A stretch of 64,000 nucleotides of DNA from Cryptomeria japonica (Eukaryota > Streptophyta > Pinopsida > Cupressales > Cupressaceae): the NCBI RefSeq assembly GCF_030272615.1, contig NC_081414.1:337508502-337572501 (forward strand). Direction: 5' to 3'. Of this stretch, positions 55,501-64,000 are shown one piece after another. A program made the position numbers and the translations under genes. The notes under the pieces are model-generated. The model saw nothing but the letters and a program-made list of their open reading frames with translations, made no database searches and had not been told where the DNA came from. How positions within the stretch are numbered: position 1 is the first letter of the stretch; every line of letters begins with the position of its first letter.

Positions 55501-58049
55501 AAATTTGATGCTTTTACTATGTATTAGTTGTGCTTTGACTGATTTTGTGCTCTTGACTATTCTTGTGTTATATCTTCTTATTGTATGCCCTTGACTGTCA
55601 CAAGCTCTTGTTGTCATTCACTGTCATTAAACTTAATACTACTTTCTTAGTCCTTTTAATTGTTGTTACTATTTTAAAATCCTATGTCTTAGGTCTATCA
55701 TACATATCCCTACACTATCAAACTATGATAACTATCCTGGGTTGTTGTCTTGGTGCTATTACTGTCACAAGACTGCCATGCTCTTTCTATCATGAGGTCT
55801 TTAGGGTGTATGACTCCTATATCTTTGCCTTTACATGAGATTTGTACATATATACCATTCTTCCTTGCTTTAATAACGATGTCCATGCTATCAATGCCCT
55901 GTGATTTTCAAGGTTGCAAGAACATTGCCCTACCATGATTGTGTGATAGACCTATGCTTTTATCTTTCATATTGACCTTGTATACTACTCACTGTCGCTT
56001 TTTCTTTTAAAACAATATACTATTCATGCACTTACTCATGGATTTATAGAAATAAGAGCATACTTGGTTTTGGCTACAATAAATAACTCAATTTATTACT
56101 TTAAAATCATTGTATTTTAAACAATTTCTTCTCATTGTGGCCTCATTGAACACTACCATTCTCTTAAACGGTGACCTCTCTGCCATTGTCTTGTTGACTA
56201 TAGATGCCTCGGTCTTCTCTTTACTGTCTTTCTCATTCCTAAAACCTCACACTACTCTCTTATGCCAGTGGATACATGTAATATCTTGCCCATACTCTTA
56301 CTAGACTGTCATATATTCCTTTGTGCATTCATGTATGGCCTTAACTGTTTGTCTTTCCTCTCAGAATGCATTCTTTTCACAAGACAAATGCTTGATCTTA
56401 TCATCTTCCTTCCATAACGGTTCATCTTAAACCTTTACTGAAACTTATTCTTATAATTTGCAAGATAAAGAAAGCAGTCTCTTACACTGTCATACTGTGT
56501 TCATATAAATTTAAGACTATCATAGATCGTCGTTTCATTGAGTGTATATTTATGTGTCTTTGTGTATGATGAATCTTTAAATCTTTATGACAAACTCCAT
56601 CTCTTTTTATCATATCTGCATAACCCAAGGCTGCTTTGATTACTACTAAAGTCTTTTGTATATCTCTTCATTACCATGCCTTTTGAGAAATTTGTATTCT
56701 TTTCTCTTTCTATAGTGCCAAGTCTCCCATTATTAACATTTGCAAATAATAGTGAATAATAAATTCTAATACTTGGAAATTAGATCATTGTATTTGATGT
56801 TGCTTTTCTGTATTCTTGATGAGGATTTACTGTACATAGCTCATTTAATCGCAAATGTCTTTGAGACTTTTGTAGCTTTCTTTCATAGAATATTCTATCT
56901 CAAACCTTTTGGCTTGTTCTCATATCTTATTACACTTTACCTTGGATCTTTAGGCTCTCCTCTTAATCATCTGACCCTTGCTCCTTTCTTCCTTATTCAT
57001 AGTTTTGAAGACCATTGAGTGAGTACTGTTATGAACCTCTATGGATTTTTTGTTCTTTCTCTATCATTTGATACCGTTATGATGTATCAATATCTATGTA
57101 CTTTATGCTATAGGCTATGACTGTTATACTTTCTCTCTGAATTGAAGCTTGTTTATGACTTTGGCAACCCTTATCATAGGGTTGTGACTTTATTTGCATT
57201 CACTATCATATATGCCTCTTGATCATTCAATATTGTAATAAAGGGTTGCTCTTGAGATCACTGTATGTTGCTCCTATACCATCCTCTCTACTTTTGATGA
57301 CTATCATTATTACATAGATTTATTCCTTCTTCATAGATACTCTTATCACTGTCAATATTGTATCCTCCATGGTACAGTCTCACTGGCAAAACCAATGATT
57401 GTGACTGTGTATATATAATCTTCTTTGATGATCTTTGGCTGCCAGTTAATCATGCATGGTTTTAATGAATAAAACCCTCAATTGGTTAGGATTGTATATG
57501 TTATAAGAACCTTATGAATTTTAATCATTGTAAAAAGTGCTTAAGTCTATCATGTGGTTGTCCTTATGCTCTTATACTTCTCTACCCAAAAACTGACCTA
57601 TCTCTGCATTTAAGACTAACGGTACTATATTTTAGCATGTTATTTGTAATAGAATCTTCTAAGGGTTTTGAAGACCTAGCTTACTGACCTTGAAATCTTC
57701 CATGTGGTGCTTTTGTTACTGTTATGTTGATGATTACACATGGACTTTCTAGTGTGAATAAGGGCACTGTACTTGTGAGTTTAGTGGCAGCCTTGTCCTT
57801 ATGATGAATGACCATGGATGCCCTTATTTGTTGCTATTATAGGTCTTTGGATGATTACACATGGACTTTCTAGTGTGAATAAGGGCACTGTACTTGTGAG
57901 TTTAGTGGCAGCCTTGTCCTTATGATGAATGACCATGGATGCCCTTATTTGTTGCTATTATAGGTCTTTGCATCAATCCTTTTCCTCTGTCAATAGTGAC
58001 CTCCATCTCATTGTGTACTATCTTTATAATGACTGAAAACCTTCCCCTT
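52504..58049. other. Unassigned AT-rich sequence without a recognised element
   Basis: No LTR ends, protein motifs or known repeat could be recognised on either strand. 52504-54060 is A-rich on the plus strand, with AAAAATAGC-like words repeated (53215, 53330, 53440, 53500, 53560). 53600-53880 is extremely AT-rich. 54100-58050 is T-rich with many short words such as ACTGTCA, TGATGAC and TTGTGACT, and many tiny frames, none with domain-like composition. It could be an ancient degraded element or the original DNA flanking TRG-2. A perfect tandem duplication lies at 57729-57970. Confidence 0.4.
57729..57970. repeat. Perfect tandem duplication, 2 x 121 bp
   Basis: 57729-57849 and 57850-57970 read the same (start GATGATTACACATGGACTTT, end TTATAGGTCTTTG), with no difference by eye. 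It stands out against the highly diverged surroundings. Confidence 0.92.
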
Positions 58050-58054
58050 GGAGT

Positions 58055-59150
58055 TGTTAGATAGCTTAGATTACCGATGAACAACTGAGAGGTGGGGGGG
58101 GGGATGAATCAATTGTTAACAAATTATAGAAATTTAAGCATTAAAACCTTATTACCAAAATACATAAACCAAATACCGGAATAGAAGATATAACAATAAA
58201 GCACAAATATAATCAATAGAATATTTACCAACCATCCACAAAAGATAACACCAAGATTTGTGCGTGAAAAACCCAGTAAAGGGACAAACCACAGTGCGAA
58301 GCCTACCCACAGTCAAATAATACTTCTGCAGTAAGTATGTGATTACATAAAGAGGGGCCTACATATGTAAGAAGGCCAACAACTTAAAGCACACTGCTCA
58401 TCACAAAATGAGCCTCACTAACTACAAAATAAATCTAAACTACAATCTAGAAAGAAAAGTGAACCACAAGAATAGCATCTTGTATGCTTGAATACAGTTC
58501 TGGTTAAATTCAGTACCAGAGATCTTAAACCTTTTTCACCAACCCAATTCGATCACCTACGATCAACCGAAACCTCTACAAATGATTACAACCTTATTCG
58601 CACATAAATAATCCCATAACCTTAATCCCATGATCTACAAAGAGATCTTACATCATATTTATACCAAGTCGGGACCTAAACAATTAGGTCAGCCACCTAA
58701 AAGATAATACAATAAATTCATAACATAAAACCACAATCCAATGATCAAGCAAGTTGGCCTAAGATCAAAACAATATAATCCAATCAATAGACCCAATAGG
58801 AAATGCATCGGGACACCACCAATCAATAGGAACATGAACAAGATAATCATCGACATCCCAAAAACCATCTAGAAGCTGTGCCAATACCACTTATCAAGTG
58901 CAATAAAAGATCTTCAAGAAAGCTTTGCTGGTAAAACCCTTACTGGTGACCAAAAGGCTTACTAGAACAAATGATAGCTCTCATCAAATCCCAAACTAAT
59001 TCCACAAACTGAAGCATATTGGTTCAATGTCATAATCGAATTGTTCTATCGGAAGCTACCGAAAACTGGTAAACAACCAAAACAGCCGATGTTTTCATCA
59101 ATGACAAAATATCAATGCAACACATAATCAATTCCTCCAATTTGCCAACA
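58055..59150 (-). repeat. 3' LTR of Copia-C (1096 bp)
   Basis: On the minus strand it starts TGTTGGCAAATTGGAGG at 59150 and ends AGCTATCTAACA at 58055. The plus-strand left end (TGTTAGATAGCTTAG) matches the 5' LTR at 63792 (TGTTAGACAGCTCAG), including the following GAGGTGGGGGG block. Confidence 0.9.
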
Positions 59151-59339
59151 ATCTCCCCCTTTGGTATTGATGGCAACACTAGATGTGAAAAACATCCAAG
59201 TGCCAAGAAATTCCAAACAAGTCTCCCCCATAGGAAGACAACCAACAATCTCCTATAAGAATATTACAATGAAGTTAACAAAATCCTCCTGTGAATGATA
59301 TCCCTCTAAAGTTCTGATCTCACTTTGACTGATATTCTA
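59151..59339 (-). other. Copia-C polypurine tract and 3' noncoding region
   Basis: AAAGGGGGAGAT on the minus strand at 59151-59162 abuts the LTR; GGGGGAGA recurs at about 59223 and 59365. No frame is supported. Confidence 0.75.
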
Positions 59340-59964
59340 TTAAGCTCTGTTTTCACATATATCTCTCCCCCTTTGACATAAATGCCAAAAATTTGACATA
59401 AACATAAAAGAAAAATCATAAATCCACTGAACCACATAGCTAACTACTCCCCTTGAGTAGTAGCACCAACACATCAATCCGTAATGAATAGTAGCTCTGT
59501 AAATGCATATTTGATTGATGCCAATCAACATCACTCGGGTCTCTATCAGAGGGGAAAAAACCCCCAATTTGTCTATGAAGTACTCAAATGATTCCTTAGG
59601 CAAAGATTTAGTGAAGATATATGTAATTTGCTCTTTAGTGTTTACATAAACCAGTCCGACTTCATTTGCTTCCACCTTCTTCTTCAAAAAGTTGTACTTG
59701 ATAGATATGTGCTTTGTCTTAGAATGAAATGCCAAATTATTTGATATGTCAATAGCAGTAGAATTATCATAGTGAATAACTATCGGTTCATTACAATCCA
59801 CCCTTATATCCTTCAACATTTTCTTCATCCATAGAACTTGTGTACAGTTAGTAGCAGCAACAACATACTCAGCTTTAGCAATAGATAAAGAGGTATATGC
59901 CTACTTGTTGATCCATGAAACAAGTTTCTTTCCAAGAAAGAAATCTCCACCGGATGTTTATCTT
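59340..59964 (-). pseudogene. Copia-C RNase H C-terminal part
   Basis: The 162-codon frame at 59828-59340 begins KKMLKDIRVDCNEPIVIHYD, with the HYDNSTAIDISNNLAFHSK motif, then TKHISIKYNFLKKKV, VYVNTKEQITYIFTKSLPKE and FEYFIDKLGV. These are the conserved end of copia RNase H and the polyprotein terminus (usual forms are CDN.SAI...KNPV.H.RTKHI and TKPL). The residues after LGV are read-through of noncoding DNA. The link to the upstream part (SKQAYTSLSIAK-type, 59870-59960) is broken by a stop. Confidence 0.82.
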
Positions 59965-61178
59965 CTAGTCATCAACATCTCCAGCCCAATTTACATCTTT
60001 ATATGCACATAGTGTAAAATCATGTTTTTTAGGATACCACAAACCATATTTAGTTGTTCCTTGCAAATACTTGAAAATCCTTTTCACTACACTCTCATGA
60101 TTCTCTCTAAGATCACTCTGATATTTTGATATAATACAAACTGCATTCATTATATCCGATCTAGTCTGAGTCAAATATAACAAACCTCCAATCATAGACT
60201 TGTACCTTATAGGATTTACCAGTGTTGATGCATCTATCTTAGTCAATTTCTTACTTGTAACCATAGGAGCACCAATCGGTTTAGAATTTTCCATACCAAA
60301 TTTCTTCAACAAATCCCTATTATACTTAGTTTGATAGTTGAAAATACCTTTATTATTCGGAGTAATCTGCAAACCTAAGAAATTTTTTATCTCCCCAATC
60401 ATAGACATCTCAAATTCATTCTTCATATTATCAAAGAATTTCATACATAACTTATCCTCACATCCAAAAATGATATCATCAACAAAGAATTCAATAATCA
60501 ATATGTCATCATCAGTGATCTTATAATATAAATTACTGTCAACATTATCTTAGTGAAACCAAGCTTCAAAAGATATTTATCCAATCTTGCATACCAAGAT
60601 TTAGGGGCTTATTTCAATCCATATAAATCTTTCCTTAACCTGCAAACCACATTTTTGTCATCTCAAAATGAAAATCCATCTAGATATTTAATGTAAACTT
60701 CCTCTTCAAGATCTACATTTAGAAATGCACACTTAACATCCATATGATAAACCTTGTAGTTCTTATGGGTAGCATAAGCAATAAATAATCTCACAACTTC
60801 AATCCTAGCTACCGTGCAAAAGTCTCATCATAATCAATTCCTTCCTTCTAAGAATATCCTTTACAAACCAATCTAGCCCTATTCCTCACAACATGTTCAT
60901 CTTCCTTCAATTTATTCCTAAAAACCCATTTAGTCCCAATAACGTTATTATTTTTAGGTCGGGGAACTAAAGTCCATGTATTATTCTTTTCTATCTGATC
61001 TAATTCCTCTTCCATAGCTTTTATCCAACATTCATATTTACATTCTTCAATACTGATGCCGGTTCAATTTGAAAAATTAAACACACCTAATCAGTTGCCA
61101 ACCTTTTTCTTGTCACCACTCCTTTATTCTTGTCTCCCATGATCTAATCTTCTGAATGATTTAACGTAACATAGGATT
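59965..61178 (-). pseudogene. Copia-C reverse transcriptase
   Basis: The frame at 60501-59965 (178 codons) starts at the active site, FFVDDIIFGCED (FVDD at 60475-60486, where the family usually has YVDD), then FEMSMIGEIKNFLGLQI, KKFGMENSKPIGAPM, YKSMIGGLLYLTQTRSDI, RIFKYLQGTTKYGLWY and AYKDVNWAGDVDD. The N-terminal RT half is readable between 61050 and 60510 with many stops (minus-strand text around EEELDQIEKNN, DVKCAFLNVDLEEEVYIK). Tyr to Phe at the first active-site position and the broken N-terminal half make it inactive or weak. Confidence 0.82.
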
Positions 61179-62446
61179 CTACTGATTTTTTGTTCCTCTG
61201 CTTTGATCTTCAATTACTGTTGAATTTTTTGATACTGCCAGAGTAACTGGTTCAACATTATGTTCTAGTGTAAGTGCTATCGGTTTAGTTATGATCATTT
61301 CCACTACCGGTTCTCTCTTATAACTTTTGATTTGACTTCTGTTTAGTTCATCCACCTTGACATTAATGCTCTTCACAATTCTCTGCAATCTTTTGTTATA
61401 ACATCTATATGTTTTGCTTTCATTAGAATAACCAATAAATATCCCTTCATCACATCTAGGATAAAACTTTCCAATTGAATCATCTCTTTTGATATAGCAT
61501 TTACTACCTAATATTCTGAAATACTTAACTTGTAGGTGTATGACCAAACCATAACTCATAAGGTGTCTTACCAACGTCTCCTTTGATATGAACTATGTTG
61601 AATGTATATGCTATCGTGCTCACAGCTTCTCTCCAGTAGATATGAGGCAGATTAGTTTCCATCATCATAGTTCTAGCTTCATCCAAGATAGTTTTGTTCT
61701 TCCTTACCACAACTCCATTCTGCTGAGGTGTCCAGGGTGCAAATAAATGTCTCCTTATCTCATTCTTTTCACAATAACTGTTAAATTCACCATGTGAATT
61801 CTCCACCTGATCAGACCTTAAGCATTTAATCCTCAATCATGTGTCTGTCTCAACTTTATCTTTAAATATTTTAAATTTTTCGAATGCTCCATATTTATCC
61901 CTTAGAAAAGTAACCCACATCATTCTAGAATAGTCATCAATGATTGGCATAAAATATCTATCACCCTGAAAACTTTTGATTCTAGCAGGACCACACAAAT
62001 TAGTATGAATAAGATCAAGAACATCATTAGATTTTTTCTTGTATACTCTTAAAATAAGTTCTGACTTGCTTTCCCATTTGACATTCCTAACATACCAGAT
62101 TATAAGGCTTCACAATCTTAGGTATATCTCTAATGGCCTTAGTAGAACTGATCTTTACAATGCAATCAAAATTCACATGACACAACCTCTTATGTCATAA
62201 CCAACTCTCATCAATTTGTGCAATCAAACATGTCTTCTCACCAGAGTTTAAAAGAAAGATGTTACCTTTAGTCTGAGTACTGGTTGCAATCTCCAATCTA
62301 GATCTGTTGATAATCTTGCATTTTCCATCCTTGAACTGTATCTAAAATCTCTTATCCACCAACTATCCTACACTCAAAATATTATGTCTTAAACCTTCAA
62401 CATAATAGATATTATTAGTATCATTGTTACCATCTAGTGATATAGT
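61179..62446 (-). pseudogene. Copia-C GAG-pre-integrase and integrase
   Basis: From 62440: YYVEGLRHNILSVG, then a zinc finger region IDESWL-stop-HKRLCHVNFD and CECQMGKQ-like text (62080-62200). The core at 61836-61525 has IKCLRSDQVENSHGEFNSYC (catalytic Asp kept, but the following RGGEF is altered to QVENSHGEF), HLFAPWTPQQNGVVVRKNKT (the Glu of VVER is Val) and KTPYELWFGH. A shift leads to 61574-61179 with KYFRILGSKCYIKRDD, CDEGIFIGYS and CYNKRLQRIVKS. Several stops at 61850-62080. Confidence 0.8.
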
Positions 62447-62647
62447 TCATTTTCCCTTGATCATGCATGCTTTGTCATCTCCAAATCTAACTAGACCGCT
62501 ATCAAATTCTTGCAAAGATAGAAAATTCCTTTTATCTCTAGTCATATGATGTGAATATCCACTGTCTATCACCCATTCATACTTGTCTACAAATTTAGCA
62601 GCAAGGGCCTTTTCTTCAGGTACTGGATCATCTTCCTTGATATCCAA
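62447..62647 (-). pseudogene. Copia-C aspartic protease
   Basis: The frame reads EEKALAAKFVDKYEWVIDSG, then YSHHMTRDKRNFLSL and VRFGDDKACMIKGK. The D-S-G triad is intact; the Cys usual after it is Tyr. It overlaps the end of the gag frame in a different phase, so a frameshift separates gag from pol, while copia elements normally have one frame. It stops at TGA near 62447, before the YVEGLRHN motif. Confidence 0.82.
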
Positions 62648-63633
62648 GAATACCCATTTTTTCCATTGCCGGATCCACTAGTTGAATCTTGTGTGGATTC
62701 ATCATCAGAATCAATCACACTTTCTTCATCCGCATAGTAGCATGATTTGTCTTTGTTCCTCTTGTACTTATGCTTGTTTTGATAATCATGGTTAGGCCTA
62801 AAATATCTTCTATCTCTTTCCTCAAATCTTGAATTCTTTTTAGGACATCTAGAGGCAAAATGACATATCTTATTACATGCAAAACATTTAAAAGATGATT
62901 TTCCTTCATACTTACTTCCTGTCAAACCTTTAGGTACTCTTCTAGCAAATAGGGCTTCAAGTTTCTCAAACTCTTCATCTTCTTTCTTCATTTCTTCCAG
63001 TTCCTTAGCATATAAGGCTTTCCAATCACTCTTGCCGATAGATGATGTTGATGCATGAAAAGCAGGTTCAGATTTTGCAACTCCAGAAGGACCAAATTCC
63101 TCAAGCTCAAAAGCGGATAACTTCCCAACCAAGGTATCCCTATTAATAGAGGCGTTTGTCATTGTTCTCAACTCATTAATTGCAGTAGCCTTCATCTTAT
63201 AAGCCATTGGCAAAGCTCTCAATACTGTACAAACTATTTCATCTTCAATCAGAGATCTACCACAACACTGAATTCCTAGAACAATTTCATTAACTCTCTC
63301 CATAAAAGCAGTAATCTTTTCATCTTCTTCCATCTTCAGGTTCTCATATCTCACCCGATAACCATCAAGTTTAGAAATTTTAACAGTAGGGTCACCTTCA
63401 TTTAGAGTCTCCAATTTATCCCATGTAACCTTTGTGGTTGATTTATCAGTTAGTTCCATAACTTGTTGATCAGAAAGTGTACACAAAAAGGCTTCTCTAG
63501 CTCTACAATCATTTTCAATGTCCTTATCCAAGCCTCTTGGAGGAGGATTGCCAGGAGTCGGATTATGAGGTATATATCCTTTCTCAGTGATCTCCCAAAT
63601 ATCCTTACCAAGACATCTCAGATGAGTCTCCAT
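62587..63633 (-). pseudogene. gag: Copia-C gag
   Basis: A 348-codon open frame starting inside the DUF4219 domain (METHLRCLGKDIWEITEKGY). Upstream sequence to about 63740 reads SLEEDLIESNSSSSSSSAAI and RLDGTNYRVWKIQ in frame, after a TAA at about 63757, so the natural Gag N-terminus was longer. A UBN2-type middle follows (LEEFGPSGVAKSEPAFHAST), then one zinc knuckle, CFACNKICHFASRC, in which the Gly before His is Cys. The tail is Lys/Arg/Tyr-rich with an acidic DSDDEST segment. The last ~30 residues are out of phase with the protease. It would form the particle and bind element RNA. Confidence 0.87.
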
Positions 63634-63777
63634 CTGAATCTTCCATACTCTATAATTTGTTCCATCAAGCCTAGAAATTTCTCTCCAGAAAATAGCTGCA
63701 GATGAACTTGATGAACTTGAACTATTAGATTCTATAAGATCTTCCTCAAGCGATTAAGCTTTTGCAAAGGGGACCAG

Positions 63778-63789
63778 GCTCTGATACCA
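63778..63789 (-). other. Primer binding site of Copia-C
   Basis: The minus strand reads TGGTATCAGAGC, a perfect initiator Met tRNA primer site, two bases from the LTR. Confidence 0.92.
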
Positions 63790-63791
63790 AT

Positions 63792-64000
63792 TGTTAGACA
63801 GCTCAGATAATCGATGAACAACTTAGAGGGGGGGTGAATTAGTTGTTATAGTTGTTAACAAATTATAGAACTTTAAGAATTGAAACCTTATTACCAGAAT
63901 ACATAAAACAAATAACGGAATAGCAGATATAACAATTAAGAACAAATATAATCCACAAAACATTTACCAACCATCCACAAAAGATAATACGAAAATTTGT
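63792..64000 (-). repeat. 5' LTR of Copia-C, partial
   Basis: TGTTAGACAGCTCAGATAATC on the plus strand marks the LTR's 3' end; the block to 64000 matches 58055-58260 closely (GTTAACAAATTATAGAA and ACCAACCATCCACAAAAGAT). Confidence 0.9.

Larger units (their letters stand above)
58055..64000 (-). mobile_element. Copia-C: Ty1/copia element, 5' LTR cut by the window end
   Basis: On the minus strand: partial 5' LTR (63792-64000 and beyond), primer site, gag, protease, integrase, RT, RNase H, polypurine tract and 3' LTR (58055-59150). The five bases left of the 3' LTR are GGAGT (58050-58054), a possible target-site copy to be checked beyond the right edge. Gag and integrase resemble Copia-A. Several frames are broken, but its protease keeps D-S-G, so it is less decayed than Copia-A and Copia-B at that site. 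Confidence 0.9.

Noticed and set aside
55063-57018. Several plus-strand frames of 60 to 92 codons
   Set aside because: T-rich DNA yields hydrophobic frames by chance; no domain, and no splice structure I could support.

Overview
The window is 64 kb of plant, probably gymnosperm (conifer-like), heterochromatic DNA. I see no cellular protein gene and no rRNA or tRNA gene. Almost everything is LTR retrotransposon sequence, nested and old: reading frames are broken by stops and frameshifts, LTR pairs have drifted, and solo LTRs are common. The plant assignment rests on the families present: Ty1/copia elements with DUF4219/UBN2-type Gag and the plant initiator-Met PBS TGGTATCAGAGC, a Tat-lineage Ty3/gypsy element with two RNase H domains, a TRIM, and a plant mobile domain. 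The conifer guess is inference from the large, decayed, gene-free nesting.

Layout. (1) 1-3845: Copia-A, minus strand, cut by the left window edge; its 5' LTR is 2510-3845. It sits inside (2) TRG-1, 3846-about 8430, plus strand: a gypsy-like element with gag and a protease-like region but no reverse transcriptase or integrase, ending in an LTR that starts at 7283. (3) TRG-2 is a second copy of the same family in the opposite orientation. It begins tail-to-tail with TRG-1 at about 8430, and its pieces run to a 5' LTR that ends at 52503. Everything between 9344 and 51382 that is not TRG-2 was inserted into it: solo LTRs at 9344-10855 and 11495-12553, a giant Tat-like gypsy element (Tat-1, 16538-42989), and Copia-B (43214-51382). 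(4) Tat-1 (minus strand) carries gag, protease, RT, two RNase H domains, integrase and a captured plant mobile domain ORF in antisense. Two later insertions interrupt it: Copia-NA (18606-25117), a non-autonomous copia element with an unusual extra ORF in place of pol, and a solo LTR (31036-32668) inside the integrase zinc finger. (5) Copia-B carries a 344-bp TRIM in its 5' LTR, and its 3' LTR is truncated at a rearrangement scar. (6) 52504-58049 holds no element I recognise, apart from a perfect 121-bp tandem duplication. (7) 58055-64000: Copia-C, minus strand, running off the right edge.

The nesting gives a relative order. TRG-1 and TRG-2 are the oldest layer. Tat-1, Copia-B, Copia-A and two solo LTRs inserted into them. 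Copia-NA and the third solo LTR then inserted into Tat-1, and the TRIM into Copia-B. Target-site duplications I could read directly support this: CAATC, TATCA, CTCAA (26 kb apart), GAATG, CCCCA and ATAGG. No autonomous element here looks active. The TRG family and Copia-NA lack pol and would have needed enzymes from relatives; from shared Gag features the likely helpers are Tat-like and Copia-B-like elements respectively.
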